Notes: a model not told the origin generated them from the letters alone. A stretch of DNA of 64,000 nucleotides from Edaphochlamys debaryana (GCA_016858145.1 JAEHOE010000047.1:720253-784252), one strand, 5' to 3'. Counted from the first letter of the stretch, positions 1 to 11,247 are shown. A program made the numbers and translations.

Positions 1-960
1 AAAGAGGGTCCTGCCGCGCCTACTACTCTAGCTCTTAGTGCTCCTGACTCCTTGTGTGACCAAGCGTGTCACACATTAGGAGGCATTGGGAATGTCAGCT
101 TGCCGACATGGCGGGCCATACCCGGCTGAGCCCACCTGCCTCCCGACCGCTGCTGTACGTGGCACTCGGGCACACCCAGGGTTCAGACCTTGTCAACACA
201 CGCCTCTTGGAACCCTGGAAGAGCGCATCGGCAGGAGCCGAGGGAAGGGGTCCTTCCCCCTGTGACGAAAGATCTTGGGCCCTGGGGACGAAAGTTCCCA
301 CTGCTCTCTGCAATCGGTTCGCTTCCAGGCCTTCAGCTAAGAGCTTGTCCTCAAGGGTGTTGATTGGTAGCAAGCTCAGCGCAAGCTAGAGGATTGGGCT
401 TTGGGGGTGCATCTTGTCGGATGAAGGCAGCCCAGCTGATGTAAGATCTCCACTCAGGATGGACGGGATGCACGGCACTCAGTATACATTACAGGATCTT
501 AATTCAATTGCATTGCCCGCACGCAGGAGCGAGCACACGGCAGGCTTTGTCTGGATCATGTGCATGTGTATATGTATGGACAGGAAGCATCCAAGCGGAA
601 ATGGAGTGAATCTGGTTAATTGGCCTCGTGGCTGTTGAGGTTATCTATGACTGCGCATCTGCTTGGCCTTAACGCAGGCGCAGAACAAGGCCCCATGTAT
701 CCCAATATGTACTCCCGTGTAGAGGTGTTCTCTTCTGACCACAGGAAACGCAAAAATTATCCGCGCTTATAACCAGGATATCGACGTAAAGACGACAGGC
801 GAGCTCGAGGTCGGTTCGCTGGGCATAGACTCCAAAGCATTGCCCCCGCTCACGGGGCACCCTCATCAGCTAAACGGTGCAGACCGGCCGATGGATTGAA
901 AACGGTAATCAGGAAACATACACCAAAGGACGAAAGTGTCCGGGCATGGGTGACCACATC
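1..960. other. gene-free left flank
   Basis: No open frame here has splice sites, a plausible start context or recognisable protein motifs. Composition is mixed and less GC-rich than the genes further right. I see no RNA gene, repeat or promoter that I can support. Confidence 0.5.
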
Positions 961-1430
961 GGTGCACGAAATTCCACTCGGCCATGCATGGCCACGACGG
1001 CACATGCTTGACCGGAACGGACCCGGCAGGTCCCATCTAGAGACCATAAGCTATCCCCGGCCCGGCGGGCGGGCAGAAACAAGGACCGGGTGGGTGGGTT
1101 CCAGCGTGCTGTGGAATCTCCGCCACGCCGGTGCACGAAATTCCACTCGGCCATGCATGGCCACGACGGCACATGCTTGACTGGAACGGACCCGGCAGGT
1201 CCCATCTACAGACCATAAGCTATCCCCGGCCCGGCGGGCGGGCAGAAACAAGGACCGGGTGGGTGGGTTCCAGCGTGCTGTGGAATCTCCGCCACACCGG
1301 TGCATGAAATTCCACTCGGCTATGCATAGCCACGACGGCACCTGCTTGGCCGGACCTGACCCGGCAGGTCCCATCTACAGACCATAAGCTATCCCCGGCC
1401 CGGCGGGCAGGCAGAAACAAGGACCGGGTG
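961..1430. repeat. 169-bp tandem repeat, about 2.8 copies
   Basis: Copies begin at 961, 1130 and 1299, giving an exact 169-bp period; the third stops near 1430. Each copy has a 14-bp palindrome (980-993, 1149-1162, 1318-1331), then a GGCAGGTCCCATCTA block and an AAGGACCGGGTG end. The period is not a multiple of three, so the similar open frames on the minus strand are by-products. Copies differ by only a few bases, which implies recent duplication or homogenisation. It could be a short satellite or a fragment of a longer array. Confidence 0.9.
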
Positions 1431-1603
1431 CGTGAGGAAGATTGAGCATTTGGCACGAGGTCAGGGTCAACAGTGGAATAATGGTCCGTGATGTGAGGGT
1501 GTTGACAAACACCATGTTAAATGGAAGTCCACCCGGGACCATGCGAAGCACCCGCTGGAATGCAGAGTAACACCAGGCTTGGCTCGCTGCGGCCCGCTGT
1601 AAG

Positions 1604-2250
1604 GTGCAGGGGCACGCGGCCGCACCGCCAGCGGCCCGCAGTGCTCAAGCCCAGCAGGCCCATGCGCCAGCCAGTGAAGGCCCCGCCGCCCCAAGGGGCC
1701 GGGGGGCGAGAGGCGGCATCAAAGCCAGGCGAGGGCGCCCCGAGCAGCGCAACCGGCTGGCCTGGAGGCGCAAGCCCAGGCCCCTGAGCCCGCAGGCAAG
1801 CCTCCAGCCCGCCGCAGCACCCAGCTCCGGGGCTTGAGGTGCAGGGGCACTCGGCCGCACCGCCAGCGGCCCGCAGTGCTCAAGCCCAGCAGGCCCATGC
1901 GCCAGCCAAGGGGCCGGGGGGCGAGAGGCGGCATCAAAGCCAGGCGAGGGCGCCCCGAGCAGCGCAGCCGGCTGGCCTGGAGGCGCAAGCCCAGGCCCCT
2001 TAGCCCGCAGACAAGGCTCGAGCCCGCCGCAGCACCCAGCTCCGGGGCTTGAGGTGCAGGGGCACGCGGCCGCACCGCCAGCGGCCCGCAGTGCTCAAGC
2101 CCAGGCCCATGCGCCAGCCAGTGAAGGCCCCGCCGCCCCAAGGGGCCGGGGGTGGGGCAAGAGGCGGCATCAAAGCCAGGTGGGGGTGCCCGGAGCAGTG
2201 CAGCCGGCTGATTTGGAGTCTCAAGCCCATGCCCCTGAGCCCGCAGACGG
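1604..2250. repeat. 215-235-bp tandem repeat, three copies
   Basis: Copies start at 1604, 1839 and 2054 with the sequence GTGCAGGGGCAC. The first is 235 bp. The second is 215 bp because it lacks about 20 bp of the CAGTGAAGGCCCCGCC block. The third diverges after about 2200. The array is GC-rich, with open frames on both strands that change with copy length, so it is unlikely to be coding. Confidence 0.88.
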
Positions 2251-3290
2251 AGCTCAAGCTCGTCCCAGAGGTAGTCACATCAAGCACAGAACCCAGCATG
2301 GCTCCCGCGAAGCAGGCTTCGGGGCGTGAGCGCTCAAGCCCTGCCTCGCGCCTGCGTACATACTGCACGCGCAAGCCAGGGGACTGCGGGCGGGCGGACG
2401 TCAGCCCACAGCATGGCGCCCCGAGGGCTAAGACCGCAGTAGCAGGTTTGGCTGACCGAACTGAGCTCGGCACCCCCCGGAACTTATGCCGGGCAGTCGG
2501 TTGTGCGCAGCGGTGGCGGCGGGCTGCACGGGTACCCGCGCGCAGGCAAAGGACGACTCACCGGGCGGGGCACTCTCCACGGCTTACGCTGTACCTTGAC
2601 GCCCAAGTGACCAGCACGGTCTACCGTAACAACAAGCCTTGTGCAAAGTGAAGGCTGAGCATCCTTGCAAGCATCCTCGCGGATGCTGTGAGGCTTCGCT
2701 GCTCTCATTGCCCACAGCTACCAGCGTCATCGCACATAACGAGCCGAGGCGGACGAGGCCTGGCGGAGTGCAGCATCCGCGTCCATTTGGACCTGCATAA
2801 GTATGGCTATCCTCCAGGGTCATATCATTTTATGATAGTGTCATGGTATAGAAAGCTTTGGAGACTGAAGCAGAGCCTCCGGACGGGCCGGGGGTCGGGT
2901 CAACTCTGCTGGAAGGCGCGATTGCACCTCTAAGCGTCGCGCTGACTTCAGTGAAGGTGCTTTGGGGCCTGCGAGTCTCATCCAATAGGTGAACGCGCAC
3001 CGGAACTGGTTTTCCGGTCTCCGTTTTTGATTGTTAACAGCGACAGCTCCTGATTGCGGCCGCTAATCGCGCAAGCCGTGCACCTGACAGCTCTAGGACG
3101 CTCATCCACATGTTGGACAGCGTTGCGTGCGAGGTACGCTGCTCGGAACACAGTTAGGCCTAACTGTGGTAACCCATGCGACCCCATAACCGCGGGTCCT
3201 CTATGAGCGGGTCAAGTGGGTTACCGCAGGGTTGCCTAGGTGCCTTACACTACGGCCGAGAATGGGTAACCCCCCCCCCCTAATGTCAAG
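2251..3290. other. intergenic, no gene seen
   Basis: This is a unique-looking stretch between two repeat arrays. Short open frames exist on both strands, but none has a convincing start, splice site or protein motif. A run of ten C residues lies near 3271-3280. Confidence 0.45.
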
Positions 3291-3295
3291 GTCCC

Positions 3296-3545
3296 ACCGG
3301 GCGGCGCGCGCAGCCCCGACAGCCGACAGTCCCGCCCGCGCAGCCCCGACAGCTGATGACAGCCTCCCCCGCGCAGTCCAAGCAGCAAACGCCGGCCCTA
3401 GCCCCAACGACGCACAGCGCAGCCCCGATAGCCTCTCCCGTGCAGCCCCGACGGCCGACAGTCCCGCCCGCGCAGCCCCGACAGCCGACAGCCCAGCCCG
3501 CCGTGCAGCCCCGACAGCCGACAGTCCCGCCCGCGTCCGGCCCGC
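3296..3545. repeat. ~30-bp GC-rich minisatellite
   Basis: Imperfect repeats of a unit containing GCAGCCCCGACAGCCGACAG and CCCGCCCGC run across this stretch. Units vary from about 27 to 33 bp and are interrupted around 3355-3420. The proline/alanine-rich open frames they create in several phases look like repeat artefacts. Confidence 0.75.
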
Positions 3546-3693
3546 CCGCCAGGGTGCTTCCCATCAGACGGCCTCCTAAATCCTGGGCCTCTGGTTGCTG
3601 ACACCGAGGGGCTTCACCTACCGCCGCTCCGCCGCTGGCTCCCTGGCGTCCACCTCCCCGCTTTGGACATACTGCCACAGGGGTATAGGAGTA

Positions 3694-4363
3694 CTCCGCC
3701 ACTCCGGCCATTCCCCCCACTCCGGCCACTCCCCCCACTCCCCCCACTCCCCCCACTCCCCCCACTCCCCCCACTCCCCCCACTCCCCCCACTCCCCCCA
3801 CTACCCCCCACACACCCCCACTCCCCCCCACTCCGGCCACTCCCCCAATCCCCCCACAGCCCCACTCCCCCCACTCCCCCCACTCCGGCCACTGCCCCCA
3901 CTCCCCCCCTTGCCCCCACTCCCCCCACTCCCCCCACTCCGGCCTCTGCCCCCACTCCCCCCACTCCCCCCACTCCCCCCACTCCGGCAATTCCGGCCAT
4001 TCCCCCCACTCCCCCCACTCCCCCCACTCCGGCCACTCCGGCCACTCCGGCCACTCCGGCCACTCCGGCCACTCCCCCCACTCCGGCCACTCCGGCCACT
4101 CCGGCCATTCTCCCCCACTCCCCCACTACCCCCACTCCCCCCACTCCCCCCACTCCCCCCACTCCCCCCACTCCCCCCACTCCCCCCCACTCCGGCCATT
4201 CCCCCCACTCCGGCCACTCCCCCCACTCCCCCCACTCCCCCCACTCCTGCCACTCCGGCCATTCCCCCCACTCCCCCCCACTCCCCCCACTCCCCCCACT
4301 CCAGCCACTCCGGCCACTCCCCCCACTCCCCCCACTCCCCCCATTCCCCCCCACTCCCTTCAC
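3694..4363. repeat. 9-bp minisatellite (ACTCCCCCC / ACTCCGGCC)
   Basis: About 70 tandem copies of a 9-bp unit, mostly CACTCCCCC and CACTCCGGC. Short tracts of one variant alternate with short tracts of the other. The same units recur at 4630-4690 in this orientation and at 5165-5460 in the opposite one, so the array is probably part of the palindromic structure to its right. Long Pro/Thr or Gly/Val open frames in all phases are artefacts of the 9-bp period. Confidence 0.92.
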
Positions 4364-4412
4364 GTTCAGGTCTGTATGATGTTGCTGGGCGGGTCTGGGC
4401 CTATAGCGAGCC

Positions 4413-4640
4413 GCCGGAGACGCTGCGCACTCGACCCGCACGCTCAGGTAACCTGCCCCAGGTAACTCGTGGGTGGGAGGCTTCGGACGGTTTTGGAGGG
4501 CTTCGTTGTGCTGCCTGGTAAGGTGACGCCGCATTAGGCTCGCAAGAGCAGGGCTGCGGATGGTTGCCGACCAGTGCAATCGTTGCATATGCTGGCCTTG
4601 CTTTTCGCGTAACTCGTCTCCCGTGTCTCCTTCCCCCCCA
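4413..4640. repeat. dispersed repeat, copy 1
   Basis: It holds a GCCGGAGACGCTGCGCAC block and, about 180 bp later, a GGCCTTGCTTTTCGCGTA block followed by a C-rich stretch. The same two blocks in the same order occur at 27833-28005, and the second block alone at about 28267. It may be a short transposable-element fragment; no terminal repeats or target duplication were established. Confidence 0.5.
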
Positions 4641-5460
4641 CTCCCCCCATTCCCCCCACTCCGGCCACTCCGCCCACTCCGCTCACGCTGACAACCCAAA
4701 CCGGCAAGCGTACATGTACCTCTTATATCCATCTATGCTTTGCAGCGCATCGCAGCGACAGGAGGCACCCGGCCGCGGTCAATCGCACATGTCGCAGTTG
4801 CGCAACTTTGCATGTTTCAGCTGTTGCAAGACAAAAACGAAAACTGGGTCCCAAAAGACTACAGCAACGACAGTTTGTGTTCGTGTACGTCAAAGCACGC
4901 GTTGCTCACAACCCGAGGAACTTTGAAGAAATCGAGCGCATGCCGACCCCGCGACTCGGAGGTAACGAGCGCCTCGAGGTGTCCCGCAAGCACAGCATCA
5001 AAGCAGCAAATCAGTCGAGCACAGGGAGCGCGAAACATGCAAAGGTGCGCAACTGCGACATGTGCGATTGACCGCGGCCGGGTGCCTCCTGTCGCTGCGA
5101 CGCGCTGCGAAACATAGATGAATATAAGAGGTACATGTACGCTTGCCGGTTTGGCTTGTCAGCGTGAGCGGAGTGGGCGGAGTGGGGGGAGTGGGGGGAG
5201 TGGCCGGAGTGGGGGGGAGTGGGGGGAGTGGCCGGAGTGGGCGGAGTGGGGGGAGTGGCTGGAGTGGGGGGAGTGGGGGGAGTGGCCGGAGTGGGGGGGA
5301 GTGGCCGGAGTGGGCGGAGTGGGGGGAGTGGCCGGAGTGGGAGGAGTGGCCGGAGTGGGGGCAATGGCCGGAGTGGGGGGAATGGCCGGAGTGACCGAAG
5401 TGGGGGGAATGGGGGGAATGGCCGGAGTGGCTGGAGTGGGGGGGAGTGGGGAGAACGGGG
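4633..5460. repeat. foldback-like inverted repeat with minisatellite arms
   Basis: The left arm (about 4633-4818) and the right arm (about 5030-5215) are near-identical reverse complements over roughly 160 bp. Landmarks are CGCTGACAA.CC.AACCGGCA, a GTACATGTAC palindrome, and CAATCGCACATGTCGCAG. The loop between them (about 4820-5030) is unique. Outside the core, both arms run into the same 9-bp CACTCC/GGAGTG minisatellite in opposite orientation (right side to about 5460; left side resumes at 3694-4363). Tandem repeats inside long inverted arms around a loop are the hallmark of foldback-type elements. No coding sequence is evident inside. Confidence 0.8.
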
Positions 5461-6640
5461 CCTGTGGGGCTCAGGACAGCCTAGACGGGGCCACTCCGCC
5501 TGGTTCCCAAGGCCATTCCCTCCTGGGACCACGGCCTACTCCGGCGGAATGGCCAGGGGCCATTCCCCTGGTCATTCCTCTCCCTTTCCGGAATGATCCG
5601 GACCCCCTCCGGCAGTATGACCCGCTTTGCTGACTGCTGGTCCAGGTCCTTGCCAGGCAGGGCCATCCGCTGTTGTGGGTAAGGACACATGGATGTGTTG
5701 TGCACTGCCCCGCGCACGAGCAACACCGACCCCTTATCACAGTTTAAGCCTGAAAAGCTACGCATTAGAGTTTGCCTTGCCCTCGCGTTCCCAGGTTTGC
5801 CAAGGCGTAGGCCGAGTTTGGCGTAAGTACGGGTAGCCGTTCGGGATCATGCCCCATGGCTAGCCGCACAGATAGAGCAACCCTGACCCCGTCGTGCGTG
5901 CTAGTTTCGCCGCGCCACGGCCTTATAATATCTATGTTCTCCTGCTGAGACTCTGCTTCTGTTATTAGGGTTGCGGCTGCCGTACGACAGCGTACGGCGA
6001 GACCGTGGCGTTGGAAGCGGCCCAACCTGCCCTGATCCGCCCACGGGGACGGCCCCCCACAGCCACACCGGCCTCCCCTTCGGCCCAAACTCTGCTAACA
6101 ACTCCCCCAGGGCATCCCGCGGTCTGATCCCGTCTGTGCAGGCCCGCCCGCCGCCCCTCGTGCCCCTCGCTAGCCCAATGGCCCCAAGCCGAGCAACCCG
6201 TGCCCCTACACATCCCTACCTCAAGCAAGCCCTGCCAGCCCCCAACCCCACCGCCGTGCCGTGCACCCGCACACACACGTGCGCCCTGAACCCCCGGCAG
6301 CTCCCACCAGCCGCCCTGCCACCGGGACCGCAAGCAGCCAGTGCCGCTCGCCTTCAGGGGGTGCGTGCCCTGAGGGGTGGGGCATGCATGAGCCTGCGCC
6401 GGCGGGAGGCCCGGCGCAGGCGGGGGCTGCACTGATCATGGCTGTATCGCTCTAGGAGCACGGCACCCTGATCACGTATGTTCAGGCTTGCCAAGGCATG
6501 CAAAGTCAGGTACCGTTACGAGGGCAAGGCCGCGGACGACTCGAGGCGGGGGCGGCGCGCGGGGGTTGTGTCGGCAGGGGCTGGGGCGGGGCATGCATTG
6601 GGGCGGCGCGCGAGCGAGGCGGCGGCGGCGTGTCGCGGGG
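5461..6640. other. intergenic, no gene seen
   Basis: A GC-rich unique stretch. It has several short inverted motifs around GGCCATTCC/GGAATGGCC at 5490-5590, possibly decayed edges of the neighbouring palindrome. No spliced or intact gene could be supported on either strand. Confidence 0.4.
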
Positions 6641-6663
6641 GTAGCTAGCGCGTCCTGCTCGCA

Positions 6664-7010
6664 GTCGCTCGCCACAGGCCCACGTCAATGACAAGAGTGA
6701 AGGCCAATTGCAGGCAGCAGCGGGGTCCTGGAATGCGCGTTAGGAGCGGAGCGGGGCCGACTTGCACCCGGCCGCCCGAGCGCCGCGGGGGGCGGCGGGG
6801 GGCGGCGGGGCGGGCCGGGCGGGCCGGGCGGCGGGGCGTCGGCGGGCGGCGGGGGCGACGCACGGCGGCGTGTCGCTGTCGCTCGCCACAAGCCCACGTC
6901 GCGTTGATGACAGGAAGGAAGGGACATATGAATGCAGCAGCGGGGGCCTAGACGGTAGCCGTGCGTGGTGGCCGAGCGGGGCGAGCTTGCACCGCCCCGA
7001 GCGCCGCGTC
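6664..7010. repeat. degenerate promoter duplication upstream of caleosin
   Basis: The block GTCGCTCGCCACA followed by GCCCACGTC starts at 6664 and again at 6879, 215 bp apart. Each copy then carries a GCAGCAGCGGGG stretch, a GCGGGGC..CTTGCACC stretch and CGAGCGCCGCG. The copies have diverged by indels. The position directly upstream of the caleosin TATA-like element suggests an old tandem duplication of promoter DNA. Confidence 0.65.
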
Positions 7011-7016
7011 GCCGCG

Positions 7017-7079
7017 TGACGTCAGGGATGGGCCGGCATCGCGCCGCCCCGAGCCGTTTATACCCCGCCGCGCCACGTG
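7017..7079 (+). promoter_or_regulatory. caleosin core promoter with CRE-like site, TATA-like element and G-box
   Basis: TGACGTCA (7017-7024) is a perfect bZIP/CRE palindrome. TTTATA (7057-7062) is a TATA-like element about 190 bp before the start codon. CACGTG (7074-7079) is a G-box core. In land plants, G-box/ABRE-type sites drive stress-responsive caleosins; applying that here is inference. Confidence 0.45.
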
Positions 7080-7247
7080 CCTCGTGCACAAATTCCCGCT
7101 TAAGCCCCTGTTGCGACGGTAAACTAACAAACCGCAAGCACCGCTCTGTGCAACAGCCTTTCCTGCAACTGCAGCCCGAGCGACCCGCCGGCCGCACGAG
7201 CAGCAGCCAGCGCCTCGCGGCGCCGCTTTCTCCACCGCTAGTGCAAG

Positions 7248-10200
7248 ATGGCTACGGCCATTCAGTCGAGCGTCGACCGAGTGATCAACGGAACGTCCGA
7301 CCTGATGAGCAGCAAGCCGCTGCAGGTGAGCACGCGGGGGGCGGGGGGGCGGCGGACGGAGGGCGGCGGAGCGAGGGGCGCGGCGCCGCGGGGCGCGCAA
7401 TTCCATCCAGCCGAGGGCTGGGAGTTGAGCGAGGTGGTGGCTGCGTGTAGGGGGAGGCACCGTGCAATGCGAGTCGGGCGGGGCGGCGCGTTCGCAGAGG
7501 CGGCTGGTGCGGGCGGTGCCGCCTCGACTGCGTCACGCGGGAGTGCGGCGGCTGCCCTCCGCCCGCAGGCGTTAGCACGCAGACCCCACAGCCGCCGCCT
7601 CCGACCGGCGGCTCGCAAACGTTTGCAGACCTCTGAGCCACCCCCACCTCCCTCGCCTGCCCCGGGGAAAAGGGCCCTTTCCCCCTCGTCTCTTCATTCA
7701 CCCCTCCGTCTTTCCCCACCGTTACCCCGCCCCCCTCCCCTCCTCCCCTCCCCCCCAGTCCATGAAGCAGACGGTGGTCAAGGACGCCATCAACGGAGGG
7801 GGCCGCAACGGCACCAAGACCGAGGCGCCCGCGGGCACCACGGAGGTGGGTGGGGTGGGGGAAAGGGACGATGGGGGGAAGCGGGCGGGGTCAGGGCGCG
7901 ATGAGTGGGGCTGGCACCACGGAGGTGCGGTGGGGTGGGGTACCTGGGGAGGGGAGGGGATGAGAGGGTTTGTTTGGGGGGAAGGGTCGATCGGGGCAAG
8001 CGGCCAAGAGGGGAAGAAGGTGGAAAAGGTGCGGGTACCACGGGGTGCGGGGGGGTGCTTTGTGTGGGCAGCAGGGGAGAGGGGCACGCGAGGGTCCTTG
8101 ACAGGGTGTGTGATGCAGATAGGTATCAGCGAAGACGCTGTGGGAGGGGGCCCAACCGGTGGACGAGGGTTGAGGCCACGACTCTCGAGGCCGTGGCCCA
8201 ACCCGCCGCGCACCCTCTCCCATCCCCAGGCCTCCCCGCTGTTGTCAACCCCCATGTCCGATGACATCATCCCCGCCACCACCAAGCACTCCTCTAAGAA
8301 CACCGCCTCCATCCTCAACGTGAGACCCGGTAGACCCGGCAGATGGACCCAGGGCCCTGTGCGCACCAGCCCCGTGCATGCGTGAGGGGGCACCGCTGCA
8401 GCTGCCAGCCCCGACGACGTGCCAGCTCCCTCGTCGCCGCAGCCGCTCGAGCCGGCCTGCCCCCTCCCTTTCCCTCCCCCCTCCCTTCCCCTCCCCCCTC
8501 CCCCTCAGGGCCCTGTGTCCGGCATTCCCTCCTACCCCATCACGCTCGAGCACCCCCCGCCCAAGGACCTGGACAAGGTCATGCCCAACCCAGGTGCGTG
8601 TGATGCGCTCGCATGCTGTGTGCTACACGTCCACCATACTCTCCCCTCCCGCAACCCCACCCTGTGCTCGCCAACGCCCCATCCACCTCCCCCTCCAACC
8701 CTCCGACCTGCACCCTCCACCCTCCCCACCCCCCCCCACCCCACCCCACCCACTCACCCCAGGCATGCCCCGCGCCAACAAGGCCGTGTCCCGCGAGAAG
8801 CCCGAGGGCGACCCCCGCTCCCCAGCGGACCGCACCGTGCTGCAGCAGCACGTCATGTTCTGGGACCGGTGAGGGGGGGGGGAGTTGACCTGTGTGGGGG
8901 TTGAAGGAGGCGGGGGTGTGCAGGAGGGATGGGGGAGAGGAGGTAGAAGGGGAGGGGGCATAGGGAGTAGAGTGGGAAGTGTTGCCCGCCATCACCTGTG
9001 TCCTCGGACCCTAATCATGAAGTTCCACGCACCCGCAGGGACAACGATGGCGTGATCTTCCCGTACGACACCTTCGTCGGTGAGGACGGGGGGGGTGGAC
9101 GCCGGGGTTGGTTGTGACGGGCTGACGGCGGGTCGTTGGGGAAGGGGCAGTGGACGTGGCGTTAGTTGGGACGATCGGTCACTGGAAAAGGGGCCGGCGA
9201 TATCCAGCGAAGTTTGGGTGCCGGTCCAGGGATCGTCATGGTGACTCTTCCTCTTAAATGCCGCTACGCTTTCACCCCTTCCCAACCCCTTTGCCCCTCC
9301 CCCTCCCCTGCTCCCCACCCCTCTCCAGGCTTCCGGCGCCTGGGCTTCAACCTGCTCATCTCCTCGCTGGCCGTGCCCTTCATCCACCTCTCCTTCTCCT
9401 ACCCCACCCTCAAGTCCTGGATCCCCGACCCCCGCCTGCCTATCTACCTGAACCAGGTAAGCCCTTGCATTCTTTTTGTCAACCTTCCGCAAGCAATACC
9501 CCACGCGAAAAGCGCGCCCCTCTTTACCACGTGTCTGCCTGCCCGGACCATTTATGCCCCTCACCTGGGCCCTGGGTGCAACTGAACGTTGTATTCCTGA
9601 CACTGTGCGTCCACCCTCCGCCCTCTGCCCCCCAGATCCACCGCACCAAGCACGGCTCGGACAGTGAGGTGGGCTTCGAGGGGGGATTGGGGCGGGAGCT
9701 GAAGCGCGCAAGCAAGCCAGGCCTGCGGCTCCCACCTGTCATTGCTTGTGACGGGAGGGCTACTTTGGGTCAAGTGCGCCGCGTGTGAGCATGTATGCAT
9801 AGGGTACAGCGGGGCACATCCGCGCTACGTGTTTGCGCCCCTCTCTGTCTTTGATGTGTGGCATGCGTGTGCGCCGTACAGGTGTACGACACGGAGGGCC
9901 GCTTCGTGCCGGAGAAGTTCGAGTCGGTGAGTGCGGCTTGGGAAGGTGAAGCCTGCCGTGGTGGGCTGGCTTGTGCTTCAGCGGCCACAGGGGGCTTTCA
10001 GCGTATGTCGGGTGTGGTTGCGGGGAGGTAGACGCGGCTCCCAGCGCACGGTGGAACCCGCCAATCTTTCCAAGCCCAGGGTGACCAAGTCCCTAGCTGG
10101 CGCATAGGCCCCTGACTTCGCCTTTCCCGTCTACCCCATGCACCCCTCGCTTGACGCCCCTGAAGCCCCACACCAACTCGTCGACACCACCTCTTATTCC

Positions 10201-10865
10201 CCATACCCGGTACCCCTTGCGCCTCTCCCACGCCCCCTTCCCAGATCTTCTCCAAGTTCGACAAGGACAACAAGGGCGGCTTGGGCTGGAAGGACATCCA
10301 GGAGATGGTCTACACCAACATGAACATCAACGACCCCAACGGTAAGGTGGTTGACTTTGCGGTGGATGGCGGTCGACGGGACGAGCATCGGCTGGGCGTC
10401 CGTAGCATGAGCGTGTGCCGCTCCCTTATGCGAGCCCCAGGGCATGGTTTGGCGGGCCGCTTCGAGTTGTGCCCGCAAATTACAGCAGCATCATTGCTTC
10501 ACCCGCACCCCTCCCCCCTTGCCCCAGGCTGGATCGCTGAGCGGCTTGAGTGGTACGTGACCTACCTGGTAAGTCGCAGTGTGCATAACTCAATACGTGC
10601 GCGTTCAATTCACCAGGAGTACAAGCCTTTGAGCTTCGTCACTTCTCCCCTTCTCCCCCTCGCTCCATACCGATACCCCCCCCCTCCCCCTTCCCCCTCT
10701 CCCTCCCCCCTCCCCCCCTGTCAGCTGCTCCGCGACCACAAGGGCCTGGTGTCCAAGGAGAAGATCCGTGGAGTGTACGACGGCACCATCTGGGAGGTTG
10801 TGGCGCAGCAGGAGGAGGAGCGCAAGCAGCGCGCGCGCGCCTGGCGCAGCAGCAAGCTGGACTGA
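7248..10865 (+). CDS. caleosin / peroxygenase (lipid-droplet EF-hand haem protein)
   Basis: Twelve exons: 7248-7325, 7759-7845, 8230-8319, 8509-8593, 8763-8868, 9039-9079, 9329-9456, 9636-9668, 9882-9926, 10245-10341, 10528-10568, 10725-10865. All joins are GT-AG and in phase, giving 323 residues. Caleosins sit on lipid droplets or ER and use a haem with two histidines to oxygenate lipid substrates with hydroperoxides. Diagnostic features are LQQHVMFWDRDNDG (residues 140-153: haem histidine 143 and EF-hand), a hydrophobic segment (~169-190), a proline-knot region (~188-200), and the family signature IHRTKHGSDSE (206-216) with the second histidine. An acidic FDKDNKGG segment follows. The ~140-residue N-terminal extension is longer and more Ala/Ser-rich than in typical plant caleosins (~240 residues). 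The first ATG of exon 1 is the start. Identity is very secure; the N-terminal exons are slightly less so. Confidence 0.95.
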
Positions 10866-11242
10866 GGCGGCTGCATGTGGTGAAGCTGCATGCGGCGTAG
10901 TGGTCACTGGCTTGACTACAGTTAGCCGAGGGAAAGATAGGGTTTAGAGATGATGATTTGTGATACGTGGAAAGGTTTGGCCGATCATGGTAATGTGGGC
11001 AGGGCAGGAGCATTGGGGGCCAGGGGACGAGTGTAGGATAGATGGCACACTTGCATCGCCGCGCCGTACCTCAACGGTTGGCGGTTGTGCTGCATGCAAC
11101 GTTCAGGCGTATTGCCGCGTTGCGGTATTACGATGGGAACCTTGCTTCAGTTGACTCTCACGCGTTGACTTCATGTGGTCGTTGGCTGTGCCATGAAGGA
11201 GAGAATGTTTGAAGGATGTTATGCTCCGCCAGTTGCCGCAGT

Positions 11243-11247
11243 TGTAA
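11243..11247 (+). terminator. TGTAA poly(A) signal of caleosin
   Basis: This is the first TGTAA after the caleosin stop, about 380 bases downstream. TGTAA is the standard chlamydomonadalean polyadenylation signal. Confidence 0.5.

Noticed and set aside
909..1456. Overlapping Gly/Arg-rich minus-strand open frames
   Set aside because: They come from the 169-bp repeat read in different phases; the period is not a multiple of three.
3286..4732. Long Pro/Thr and Gly/Val/Ser-rich open frames on both strands
   Set aside because: A 9-bp repeat unit keeps all frames open. There is no start context, splice site or non-repeat coding sequence.
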